Shown here one piece after another: positions 9,561-19,418 of a DNA stretch of 64,000 bases. Under the pieces are notes generated by a model, which ran no database searches, was not told where the DNA came from, and saw only the letters and a list, made by a program, of their open reading frames with translations. The DNA lies in assembly GCF_030546645.1 (NCBI RefSeq), contig NZ_JAUOTO010000008.1, positions 186,001 through 250,000 on the forward strand, written 5' to 3'. Made by a program: the position numbers and the translations under genes. Position 1 is the first letter of the stretch; the number at the start of each line of letters is the position of its first letter. The DNA comes from Flavitalea plasmicola (GTDB lineage: Bacteria; Bacteroidota; Bacteroidia; Chitinophagales; Chitinophagaceae).

Positions 9561-12500
9561 TTATAATCTTATTATCTCCCTTGTCTCACTGACAGCAGCT
9601 GCATGCAGCCACGATTCGTCCGCCCACAACTTCTTTTGGATTTCCTGTGCAAGCTTGCGGACAGTAGGATGTTGAAATATATCCATCAGGGTGATATTCA
9701 CGCCGTACTCTTTTTTGATCTTATTGACCAGGGAGGTCGCTTTCAGACTGTGACCACCCAGGTCAAAAAAGCTGTCATCGACGCCGATCTTTTCTTTTTG
9801 CAGGACCTTATGCCATATTTCCGTCAGCCCGATCTCCATGTCGGAGGACGGCGCTACGTACTCCCCACGGGCATCCAGCTTCACGCCCGGATGCGTTACC
9901 AGCGCCTTCCTATCGATCTTGCCGTTTTCCAGCAGCGGGATCTTATCCATCTGTACGAAATAGGACGGCAGCATGTAATCGGGTATCTTTTGTTGCAGGA
10001 ACCCGCGAACCCCAGCCACGTTGAGCGCGTTTTTACAAACAATATAGGCCACCAGGCATTTTTCGCCGGCACTTTCCGGGCCCGAACGCCGGGCGTTGCT
10101 CTCCAGGAGAACAGCTGCTTCTTCAACGCCATCATAACCCAGCAGCATATTTTCCACATATCCGGTCTCGATGCGATAGCCCCTGACCTTCACCTGGTCG
10201 TCAGTCCTTCCGAGGACTTCCAGTGTTCCGTCCGGCAACCATCTGGCCAGGTCCCCGGTCCTGTACATAATATTCCCATTCTCAAATGGATTGGGGACGA
10301 ACCGTTCTTCGGTAAGCGCCTGTTTGTTGATGTAACCTCTGCATACGCCGTCGCCGCTGGTATATATCTCTCCGGTCACGCCCACCGGGTTGAGGCGGCG
10401 ATAAGGAGAAAGCACGTAAATGCGGGTATTCCGGACAGGCGTGCCTACCAGGACGTTGGACGAGGCATAAGGATTGGGTATCCGGTAAGACACCGTGACA
10501 TCAGACGATTCCGTCTGTCCATAGGTGTTTATAATTTCCAGATGAGCATTCCCGGCATAACATTTATTGACGAAATACGGACTCAGTTTTTCACCTGTAA
10601 GTATGAGCGTCCTGAGCCAGGGGAGGTACAAATGTTCTTCGTGTACCAGGTATTCATTCAGCTGGGAAGGGATCAGTTCCAGGACTTTTGCTCCGGACGA
10701 TCGGCTTAATTCGAACAGCCGGCCGATGTCTTTCATTTCCTTCTTATTGCATAACGTCACGGTGCCCCCCACAGTCAGCGGCGCCCACAATTGCCATATC
10801 CCACCTACGAAATGCAGCTCCGAATTATGGCATATCATGCATCCTTCTTGCAACTGCAGCAAGTCCAGCTTGCTGAACAGGTGATTGACGACGCCCTTGT
10901 GTTCCAGCATACAGCCTTTCGCCCCTCCTGTGGACCCGGACGTGTAGATAATATAGGCGAGGTCGTGCGAACTGCCCGCGGGCGCCATATCTGTCGTATC
11001 ATAATGCTGTGCCTGTGACAGAAAACGCTGCAGTTCGTCTTCATCGATGATAGCAGTGCATTTGCAGTCATCGGTGATATATTCGATCCGGGCGGGCGGG
11101 TATTCATTGTCCACAGGCACGCAGGCACCCCCGGCTTTCAGGACTCCCAGCATTGAAATGACCATCCATTCATTCCTATCCAGGATGAGCCCTATCCTGT
11201 CATCGGATTTGACGGCATACGTCTCTTTCAGGTATGCGCACAGTCGGTTGGCCATCTCATTCAGCCAGCGATAGCTATAGGTCTTATTTTCAAACACAAG
11301 CGCCGTAAGCTCCGGCGTGCGGGCTGCCTGCTGTTCGAAAAGTGACACCAAAGTGGCCGCTCCCGGATAGGGTCTGGCCGTATCATTGAATTCCGTCAAC
11401 ACCTGCAGCTTCTCCGGGTCAGGGAGGTAGTCCAGCATACCCACCGGCTGGCGGGGCTCATCGATGAGGGCGGAAGACAGCTGTATAAGATGGCCTGCCA
11501 GCCTTTGGATCGAGGACTCGTCAAATATATCCGTATTGTATTCGATGGAGGTTTGCAATCCGTCCCCGGTCTCTACGAAATCGAAGGTCAGATCGAACTT
11601 GCTGCTGGCGTGGATAATGTCTTCGTAGGGAGTTATCTTCAATTCATGTATCTCTCCGAGCGCTGCGGAATCATCTGCCCGGTGGTTTTGAAGGATAACC
11701 ATCACGTCGAACAGGTTGCTCCTGCTGACATCGCGCCGGATATCCAGGTCTCGTATCAGTTCGTCGAAAGGATAAGACTGGTGGGCAAAGGCCTCCAGGG
11801 TCATTTTCTTGACATGCTGCAAGAGCTCCAGGAAGCTGTCGTCGCCTGAGAATTTTGTTCGCAGCGCCAGGGTGTTGACGTAAAATCCGATCTGGTCTTC
11901 CAGGTCTACGTGATCTCTTCCGGCAACGGGACTGCCGATGACAATGTCTGTTTGGCCGGAGTACCGGTAGAGCAGGGTGTCGATCACGGCGATCAGCGTC
12001 ATGAAAAGCGTTGCGCCCTGTTGAAGGGCGATAGCCTGTAATCCTGTCAATATTGCCGGCGGGATCGTTCTCCGTATGGTATTGCCGTTATAGGTCTTTA
12101 CTGCGGGACGTGCTCTGTCGCCGGGCAGTTCCAGCACCGGCAATTCGCCTGCGAACTGTTGCAGCCAGTAGTTCCGGTGCGCCAGGGCATCAGCTCCCTG
12201 TAGCAATTGCTGCTGCCAGAAAGAATAATCTTTGTATTGGATAGGCAACGGGGCCGGCCTGATGCCCGTGCCCGATGTATAGTGTTTGTAGAACAACAAC
12301 AGTTCACGGATAATGATCCCCGTGGACCAACCGTCACTAACGATATGGTGCAGGGTATAACTGAATACCCATTTATCGTCCAGGAGCTGCAGGAGGCAGG
12401 CTCGTAGCAGAGGTCCGGCTGCCAGGTCGAAAGGTGTTGCGAGCTCCTCCTGTATGAACTGGCGGGCGAGCTCTTCTTTGCCGTCACTGGTGCGGAGGTC

Positions 12501-15500
12501 CCTGTACCGGAGTTTGCCCCCCATTGCCGAAGGAAGGCAGATGAATTGTCCTGTTTCTCCCTGGCTGTCGGTGGTGAATACCGTACGCAGGATCTCATGC
12601 CTGTCGATAAGCTGTTGAAAAGCATATTCCAGGGCTTGTACGTCAAGCCTGCCTTCGAAAACATATACGCCGGGGATATGGTAGGACTGTTGCCCTTCTC
12701 CGAACTGATCCAGCAGCCACAGCTGACGCTGAGAGGCGGAAAGAGGGTAATATTCCATGGCAGGGGCCGGTCTGACAACGGCGAAAAGATCGCTTCCGCG
12801 GTGGTCCAGCAAACGAGCCAGCGCTTCTATCGTGGGATGAAGAAAGACTTCCCTGATCGGAAGCAACTGTCCCAGTTCACGATGCACCCGGTTAACCAGC
12901 GTACCTACGGATAAAGAATTAGCGCCCAGTTCGAAAAAATTATCCCTGATACCGATATCATCACGACGGAGAATAACCGCCCATATGGATGCCAGCTTCC
13001 GTTGAACGTCCGTGGTGGGGGCGATGTTGGCTGAAGCGTTAACGTCCTCCCTGGCCGGCGGCGAGGGCAATGCCGACCTGTCGATCTTACCGTTGCTGTT
13101 GAGAGGGATGGCGTCCATCCGGACATAGAGAGCAGGGATCATGTACGACGGAAGTATCGCCCTGAGGTAGGTATTAACCGCTTCCCTGTCCGGCTCCTCC
13201 TCCGTCACCAGATAGGCACAGAGCTGGTTATTGGCGGCGTTTTTGTATACGCTGACGATAGCGTCCTTTATGCCCGGGTATTTCAACAGGATGCTTTCTA
13301 TTTCTCCCAGCTCCACTCTAAACCCGTTGATCTTTACCTGGAAGTCCTTCCTTCCCAGGAATTCCATATTTCCTTCGGGCAGCATCCTTCCCAGGTCGCC
13401 CGTTTTGTACATCCTTCCGCCGAGGCGGGTGTTGAATGGGTCTGCCTTGAAAGAGGCGGCCGTCTTTTCCCCGTCATTGGCATATCCCCGGGCTACCCCT
13501 ACCCCACCTATATACAGCTCTCCGGTAACGCCTTTGGGCACAGGGCGGAGCCGGTCGTCCAGGATATAAAAATAGTTATTACGGATGGGGCGTCCGTACG
13601 GGATACTGCTCCACCTTGGTCCCACCTGCCCAATGGGATAATAGTTCGACCACACGGTGCCCTCTGTTGCTCCCCCCAGGCTTATCACCTGCGCCTGCGG
13701 GAAATATTTGCGTATGCGGTCGGGCAGTTGTACAGGTATCCAGTCTCCGCTGAGGAACACCAGGCGCAAGTCTGTCTGCCGGTGTTCTGTCGCTTCTTCT
13801 TCCATTTCACCGACCAGGAAGTTCATGGTGGTTGGTACGGAATCCCAGAAAGTGATCCGTTCCTCGGTCAGCATCTTTTTCAATCGCATCACATCCTGCA
13901 CTTCTTCACGCCGCCCGATGACCACTGTGCCGCCTGCGGCCAGGACGCCGAATATATCATATACCGACAGGTCGAAGCATATCGATGTTATAAATAACAA
14001 CCTGTCGTCATGCCCGACATTGAATGTTTCGTTGACCCACTCTATAAGGTTGACGGCGGAATGGTGTTCGATCATTACTCCTTTGGGACGTCCTGTGGAC
14101 CCCGACGTATAGATCGTATAGGCCAGCTGCCTGCTGTCGATGTGGAGCCCTGGGTTGCCGCCGGTCAGTTCTTTATACCTATCCGCGGGCGACAGCCCTT
14201 TGCCGGTATGTACGACCCGGAGGGCGCTGTCCGAAGAAGCTGCCGCCTGTTGTATCAGCGGATATTCATCATCGGTAACAAGCGTAGTTACACCGGAATT
14301 GGACAGGATATATTCCTGGCGCTCTACGGGGTAGTCCGGATCAATGGGGACATAGGCGCCGCCGGCTTTCAGGATGCCGTACAAGCCGACGATCATGCCG
14401 AAGCTCCTTGAAGCGAGCAGCCCTACGGAATGGCCCGGTCGTACTCCCTGGTCTATCAGATGCCTGGCCAGCCGGTTGGCTTGCTCATTCAACGCTCCGT
14501 AGGTAAGCTCCCGGCCATCCTGGCGAAGCGCTATTCCACCGGCGAATACGGCCGCCTGTGCCTCCAATAGTCCGTGCAGTGTCTTATTGCTGCCATAAGG
14601 TGCCTCGGTGGCATTGAAAGCAACCAGCACCTCGGTGCGCTCCGGCGTTGTCAGGAGGTCCAGGGAGCCGATGGGTTGCCTTACGTCCCGGACGATCTGT
14701 TCCAGGATGCGCTCATACAGGCTGGCCGCATAATCCACCTCTTCTTCCCGGAAATAAGCAGGTGCATATTTTATCTTTATTGTAAACTTGTCCAGCGTTT
14801 TATCCACTTCTACATCGAAAAGTGTATTGGTCATCTCGTTGGCAACCTCCATATTCGATATTTCAGGGTCCGCAAAGGAGCCTTTTAGAGAAAGGTTTTC
14901 GTATGTATGAAAATCCGTAAAGTTCAGGATCGTATCGAATATGGGGTTAGACGAAGAGGTCGTATCACCTATGATGCGGGATATTTCGCTGAGGTGGACC
15001 TCATATGGTCTCATCCCCGCCAGGTAATCGTCGGCTTGCTTCAACAGGGAAAGGAGGTCCGTCAGTTCTCCTACATTCATCCGGATGGCAACTGTATTCA
15101 GGAAACATCCCATGATCTTCTCGCCGTCTTCCAGCTCGGGCCGGTCATGGGTCACGACTCCTGTGACGACGTCTTGTTCCGAGCAGATAATATGCATCAG
15201 GCAGACATGCGCAGCTACACACACCGATTTAATGGACAGGCCATGATCCAGGGCTACCTGCCTCACGTCAGCCAGGAGCGCATCCGGCAGCATGTGCGTG
15301 ACCCGTCTCATTCCCGTCTCCCCGCAAATACGCAATCCTTTATAATTAAAAGGCAGCTTATTGCGTGTGTAGCCTTTCAATTTCCCTTTCCAGTAGGCTT
15401 CTACGTCCGCAGACCGGTCTCTGCCGAGCTGCACGGCGCAATAATCCTTATAACTGTGCGCCAGGGGCGGCAGCTCCTCTCCGGTGTAGTTCGCAAGGGC

Positions 15501-18500
15501 TGTTTTGAATACAGATACGCTCCAGCCATCCAGGAGGGCGTGGTGGAAGCTGTAGGTAATATGATATTCGTCCGTGTCCAGGCGGAAAAGGTTCACCCGC
15601 CATAAAAGGTCGCCGTCGAAGCTAAGGCGCCGATCGAGATCTTCCCGGATATAATCGTTGATCCTGGTGATCTTCTCTTCTTTTGAGAGGCCGGACAGGT
15701 CTTCATAGACCAACGGCACTGTTATTTCCTGTAAAACAATTTTCAAAGGTGTGTTGAACCTGCTCATGTAGTACACTGTCCGAAGAATAGGATGGCGTTG
15801 GACCAATTTATGGATTGCCGCAATAAACCGGTCTTTGTCTTCGATGTATATCCTATAGGAAAACTGATCGTAATACACAGGCTCTTCCGGGTTGAGCAGC
15901 GAGGAATAGATCATGCCTTGTTCTATCGGCACCATGGGATAGATATCTTCATATTGTTCAGGTAGCTGATGGAGCTCCCGGTCTTTTTCTTCCATCTGCT
16001 GCCGGATCGCATGGATCTTCTGCAGGCCGGACTGGTGATAATCCGCGATCAGCTTCTTAGTGCCGGTGAGGTCATCGGTGCCGGATTCCTGCAAAGCGGA
16101 CAGGAAAGCAGCCACTTTTTCCAGTGTCCTGAGCTCATAGAGCTTGTCCAACGGTAATTCGAGTCCCAGCAATTTATTCACCTTCACAACGAACGTGATG
16201 GCCCTGATAGAATCTCCACCCAGGGAGAAGAAGTTATCGTCCAACCCTATGCGTGACCGGCCCAACAGTGTTCTCCATTCTTCCGACAATCGTATCTCCA
16301 GGTCGCTGAGCGGAGGCCGGTAAGCGGGTTCCTGTCCTGCCAACGGCAGCTCTGCCAGTTTCCGGCGGTCGGTCTTCCCGTGTGCTGTCAATGGCAGGGC
16401 CGATACGCGTATATATGTTTCCGGTACCATGTAGCCCGGCAGTCTCCTCGCCAGCAGGCTTTGAATATTTTCCTGATCCCACGCATCGGATGTCACCACA
16501 TAGGCCACCAGCTTCCGGCTGCCGCTGCGGTCCGGCGCAGCCACTATGGCTGCCTCGTGTATGCCTTCCACTCCGAGCAATGCCTCTTCTATTTCGCCGG
16601 GCTCGATGCGGTAGCCCCGGATCTTTACCTGGTCGTCCAGGCGCCCCATGTATTTTACACGGCCGTTTGGCAGCCATTTACCTCTATCGCCTGTCCGATA
16701 TAACCGGCCTTCCCCGAAGGAGTGCTGTACGAACCGCAACGCCGTTTGTTCCTCTTTTTTCCAATAACCAAGGCCTACGCCCATTCCTCCGATGCATATC
16801 TCTCCCGGCACACCGATGGGGCACAAGCTATTCCCTTCATCCAGTATATATATCTGCGTTCCGAAAATGGGCTTGCCGATCAATACCTCCTCGCCCTCTT
16901 CCAGTTCCTGCACCATGCAACCGACCGTCGTTTCGGTAGGGCCGTATTCGTTGTATATCCGCATGCTGCCGTTGATACCGCGAAGGATGCCCACTAACTC
17001 CGGGGTCACTTCTTCTCCTCCCAGGATCACACAATGTATTTTCTCCGAACGCAGCTCCATGGCTTTCAGGAGGCGTACATGCGAAGGGGTCAGCTTTACA
17101 GAACAGACTTTCCCCTGGCCTTCAAACATATCCCGCAGCACTTGCGGCAGGTCTGCGTGATGATCATAGATGGTGAGGACGGCTCCCCGTGTCAGGGAGC
17201 AGAACAGACTTGTTACCGTCAGGTCGAAGGACAGTGAAGTAAAGAGACCGAAGTGCGATTCTTCCGCGGTATGGAAGTAATAATTATTCGCCCACTGTAC
17301 ATAGGCTGACAAGTTTCCCTGGGTGATGGCACAGCCTTTTGGACGGCCGGTGGACCCGGAGGTATACAGAACGTAGGCCAGTGCGTCGGGTGAAGTGGAT
17401 GCAGGCATGGGGGCCGGCTCTTCCTCCTGTTGCAACAGGTCCACGGCAAGGATCGTCCCATCATACCATGACAATTCCAGCAGCATGTCGGCCTGTGCAA
17501 GCAGCACTTTTATTCCCGTATCCTCCACCATGTATCTTTTCCGCTCTTCGGGATATTCCAGATCGATGGGGACATAGGCGCCGCCCGCCTTTAGTATCCC
17601 CCAAATAGCGACCACCATATCGATAGACCGCCGCATCAGGATGCCGGTCAACCCGACCGGCGCTGGCGCCAGGTGACGTCGCAAGGCCGCTGCCAATTGT
17701 TCTGACCGCCCGTCCAGCTGAGCATACGTGAGACGGTCTTCTCCGCAGATCACGGCAGTGGCGTCCGGCGATCGCCGGACCTGGTCCGCGAACAAGGATA
17801 TTACAGGTCGGTAACCGTCATAGTTGGCCGTGGTCAGGTTGAAATCTATCTGCAGCCGGCGCTGCTGTTCCCTGTCGAGGTACGGCAGCCGGCTGATGGG
17901 CAGTCGGGGCGCAAGGAGTACAGCGTCCATCAATCCTGAAAAATGTGTATGAAGGCGTTCGATCGTCTCTTTTGCATACAGGTCGCTGTTGTATTCAAGT
18001 CCCAGGGTCAGGCCATCGCCAGCATCGGTGAACATGAATGTCAGATCAAACTTGCTTACCGTCTGACCTACCATATCATATGGCTTCACGGCTGCCTCTC
18101 CCATATAACGGATCTTCGACAGGCTGCTGTTGTCATGAAAGTCGATGAATACATCGAAGAGAGGGTGACGGCTTGTGTCACGAGGCAGCTGGATGTCGTT
18201 CAGTATCTGGTCAAAGGGATAATCCTGGTGACTATGCGCTTCCCGCATTGTCTGTCTTACCAGTTCCAGTATTTTCAAAAACCCATCCTCTCCCTGAAGC
18301 CTTGTTCGCAAAGGCAGCGTATTCAGGTATAGCCCGATCTGGCTCTCCAGCTCTGGACGGTTCCTGCCCGCCACCGGACTTCCGATGATGATATCTTTTT
18401 GACTGCTGTACCTGTATAAGAGGATATTGACGATGGCCAGGAGTCCCGTGAAAGGGGTTGACCCATGGCCTGCGACAAGGGCGGTAAACTGTTCCCAACT

Positions 18501-19418
18501 GCGCTTTTCAATCGTCCGGTGAAGGATACCGCCATTATGGGTCCTGACTGAAGGACGCTGCTTATCGACAGGAAGTTCCATCACCGGGAGCTCACCGTCC
18601 AGCTGCTGGCGCCAATAAGCCCGCTGGGCTTTATACCTATCCAGGCTTATCTGCGTCTCCTGCCAAACAGCAAAGTCCTTATATTGTATTTGCAGCGGAG
18701 GGAGATCAAGGGCTTTGCCGTTCATGCCGGCATCATACAGTGACAACAGCTCGTTGACAAGGATACCCATGGACCATCCGTCGCAGATAATGTGCGGCAT
18801 CACGCAATAGAGGGCCCATTTATTTTCCGACAGGCGGATCAGGCCCGCCCGGAGCAACGGACCATGATGCAAATCGAAGGGTTTGTTATAATCTTCCCGC
18901 AACGCACGGACCAGCATGGCGTCCTGGTCCGGTTTGTTTTGGAGATCACGTTGCGTGATATGCCAGTCCATTTTTTCCAGGGTAAGGACCTGTTGACGGA
19001 TATCTCCTTTGTCGTCCGGTCGGAAGACGGTCCTGAGACTTTCATGGCGATCCATCAGCCGATGGAAGCAATCTTGCAGGAGCTGGGGATCCATCCGACC
19101 TTCCAATAAATAAGCCTGGGGCATATTATAGGCAGCGCTGCCCAGTTCAGACCGGCTTGCCAGCCATAATCTCCGCTGGGCGGCAGACAAAGGATAATCC
19201 TTCCGGTCCGGCGCAGGAAGTATGACGTCCTGGGGGCCTTCTCCCGGATTGCCCGGGCGGGTATTGGCCAGGTAGTGGATCAGCTCATCCTTGCGCTGCC
19301 TGATCTCGGAGATCAGTCCTGCATCGACGTTTCCCTGTTCCGCGAACACTTTCAGGTTTCCGTCCACTACCTCCAGCAGGATATTGTTATCCCGTATATC
19401 TTCTAATAGCTTTTTCAT
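9561..19418 (-). CDS. NRPS, three modules (docking-C-A-T-C-A-T-C-A-T)
   Basis: 3285 residues. A TubC-like docking domain (~1-55) precedes three modules. Module 1: condensation domain with PHIICDG (Pro208 replaces the first His; the catalytic His209 is kept), adenylation code D-L-T-K-I-G-E-V-G (Asn-like), carrier LGGDS (Ser1070). Module 2: condensation domain with HHALLDG (1292-1298), adenylation code D-L-Y-D-F-S-L-V-W with a GGATEG A5 motif (closest to Cys, DLYNLSLIWK), carrier with LGANSL (Ser2168) where GGHSL is usual. Module 3: condensation domain with HHIVSDG (from 2357), adenylation domain with A5 TYGQTESSD and code V-G-W-E-I-T-T-D-V, which I cannot match, carrier LGGHSL (Ser3224). No epimerisation domain is seen. 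The ATG overlaps the TGA of the upstream NRPS by four bases. Inferred role: residues 4-6. Confidence 0.96.
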   Translation of the reverse strand: MKKLLEDIRDNNILLEVVDGNLKVFAEQGNVDAGLISEIRQRKDELIHYLANTRPGNPGEGPQDVILPAPDRKDYPLSAAQRRLWLASRSELGSAAYNMPQAYLLEGRMDPQLLQDCFHRLMDRHESLRTVFRPDDKGDIRQQVLTLEKMDWHITQRDLQNKPDQDAMLVRALREDYNKPFDLHHGPLLRAGLIRLSENKWALYCVMPHIICDGWSMGILVNELLSLYDAGMNGKALDLPPLQIQYKDFAVWQETQISLDRYKAQRAYWRQQLDGELPVMELPVDKQRPSVRTHNGGILHRTIEKRSWEQFTALVAGHGSTPFTGLLAIVNILLYRYSSQKDIIIGSPVAGRNRPELESQIGLYLNTLPLRTRLQGEDGFLKILELVRQTMREAHSHQDYPFDQILNDIQLPRDTSRHPLFDVFIDFHDNSSLSKIRYMGEAAVKPYDMVGQTVSKFDLTFMFTDAGDGLTLGLEYNSDLYAKETIERLHTHFSGLMDAVLLAPRLPISRLPYLDREQQRRLQIDFNLTTANYDGYRPVISLFADQVRRSPDATAVICGEDRLTYAQLDGRSEQLAAALRRHLAPAPVGLTGILMRRSIDMVVAIWGILKAGGAYVPIDLEYPEERKRYMVEDTGIKVLLAQADMLLELSWYDGTILAVDLLQQEEEPAPMPASTSPDALAYVLYTSGSTGRPKGCAITQGNLSAYVQWANNYYFHTAEESHFGLFTSLSFDLTVTSLFCSLTRGAVLTIYDHHADLPQVLRDMFEGQGKVCSVKLTPSHVRLLKAMELRSEKIHCVILGGEEVTPELVGILRGINGSMRIYNEYGPTETTVGCMVQELEEGEEVLIGKPIFGTQIYILDEGNSLCPIGVPGEICIGGMGVGLGYWKKEEQTALRFVQHSFGEGRLYRTGDRGKWLPNGRVKYMGRLDDQVKIRGYRIEPGEIEEALLGVEGIHEAAIVAAPDRSGSRKLVAYVVTSDAWDQENIQSLLARRLPGYMVPETYIRVSALPLTAHGKTDRRKLAELPLAGQEPAYRPPLSDLEIRLSEEWRTLLGRSRIGLDDNFFSLGGDSIRAITFVVKVNKLLGLELPLDKLYELRTLEKVAAFLSALQESGTDDLTGTKKLIADYHQSGLQKIHAIRQQMEEKDRELHQLPEQYEDIYPMVPIEQGMIYSSLLNPEEPVYYDQFSYRIYIEDKDRFIAAIHKLVQRHPILRTVYYMSRFNTPLKIVLQEITVPLVYEDLSGLSKEEKITRINDYIREDLDRRLSFDGDLLWRVNLFRLDTDEYHITYSFHHALLDGWSVSVFKTALANYTGEELPPLAHSYKDYCAVQLGRDRSADVEAYWKGKLKGYTRNKLPFNYKGLRICGETGMRRVTHMLPDALLADVRQVALDHGLSIKSVCVAAHVCLMHIICSEQDVVTGVVTHDRPELEDGEKIMGCFLNTVAIRMNVGELTDLLSLLKQADDYLAGMRPYEVHLSEISRIIGDTTSSSNPIFDTILNFTDFHTYENLSLKGSFADPEISNMEVANEMTNTLFDVEVDKTLDKFTIKIKYAPAYFREEEVDYAASLYERILEQIVRDVRQPIGSLDLLTTPERTEVLVAFNATEAPYGSNKTLHGLLEAQAAVFAGGIALRQDGRELTYGALNEQANRLARHLIDQGVRPGHSVGLLASRSFGMIVGLYGILKAGGAYVPIDPDYPVERQEYILSNSGVTTLVTDDEYPLIQQAAASSDSALRVVHTGKGLSPADRYKELTGGNPGLHIDSRQLAYTIYTSGSTGRPKGVMIEHHSAVNLIEWVNETFNVGHDDRLLFITSICFDLSVYDIFGVLAAGGTVVIGRREEVQDVMRLKKMLTEERITFWDSVPTTMNFLVGEMEEEATEHRQTDLRLVFLSGDWIPVQLPDRIRKYFPQAQVISLGGATEGTVWSNYYPIGQVGPRWSSIPYGRPIRNNYFYILDDRLRPVPKGVTGELYIGGVGVARGYANDGEKTAASFKADPFNTRLGGRMYKTGDLGRMLPEGNMEFLGRKDFQVKINGFRVELGEIESILLKYPGIKDAIVSVYKNAANNQLCAYLVTEEEPDREAVNTYLRAILPSYMIPALYVRMDAIPLNSNGKIDRSALPSPPAREDVNASANIAPTTDVQRKLASIWAVILRRDDIGIRDNFFELGANSLSVGTLVNRVHRELGQLLPIREVFLHPTIEALARLLDHRGSDLFAVVRPAPAMEYYPLSASQRQLWLLDQFGEGQQSYHIPGVYVFEGRLDVQALEYAFQQLIDRHEILRTVFTTDSQGETGQFICLPSAMGGKLRYRDLRTSDGKEELARQFIQEELATPFDLAAGPLLRACLLQLLDDKWVFSYTLHHIVSDGWSTGIIIRELLLFYKHYTSGTGIRPAPLPIQYKDYSFWQQQLLQGADALAHRNYWLQQFAGELPVLELPGDRARPAVKTYNGNTIRRTIPPAILTGLQAIALQQGATLFMTLIAVIDTLLYRYSGQTDIVIGSPVAGRDHVDLEDQIGFYVNTLALRTKFSGDDSFLELLQHVKKMTLEAFAHQSYPFDELIRDLDIRRDVSRSNLFDVMVILQNHRADDSAALGEIHELKITPYEDIIHASSKFDLTFDFVETGDGLQTSIEYNTDIFDESSIQRLAGHLIQLSSALIDEPRQPVGMLDYLPDPEKLQVLTEFNDTARPYPGAATLVSLFEQQAARTPELTALVFENKTYSYRWLNEMANRLCAYLKETYAVKSDDRIGLILDRNEWMVISMLGVLKAGGACVPVDNEYPPARIEYITDDCKCTAIIDEDELQRFLSQAQHYDTTDMAPAGSSHDLAYIIYTSGSTGGAKGCMLEHKGVVNHLFSKLDLLQLQEGCMICHNSELHFVGGIWQLWAPLTVGGTVTLCNKKEMKDIGRLFELSRSSGAKVLELIPSQLNEYLVHEEHLYLPWLRTLILTGEKLSPYFVNKCYAGNAHLEIINTYGQTESSDVTVSYRIPNPYASSNVLVGTPVRNTRIYVLSPYRRLNPVGVTGEIYTSGDGVCRGYINKQALTEERFVPNPFENGNIMYRTGDLARWLPDGTLEVLGRTDDQVKVRGYRIETGYVENMLLGYDGVEEAAVLLESNARRSGPESAGEKCLVAYIVCKNALNVAGVRGFLQQKIPDYMLPSYFVQMDKIPLLENGKIDRKALVTHPGVKLDARGEYVAPSSDMEIGLTEIWHKVLQKEKIGVDDSFFDLGGHSLKATSLVNKIKKEYGVNITLMDIFQHPTVRKLAQEIQKKLWADESWLHAAAVSETREIIRL

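Noticed and set aside
14880-16250. Epimerisation domain after the LGGDS carrier
   Set aside because: The domain has HHALLDG and the remaining layout of a condensation domain and is followed directly by an adenylation domain.
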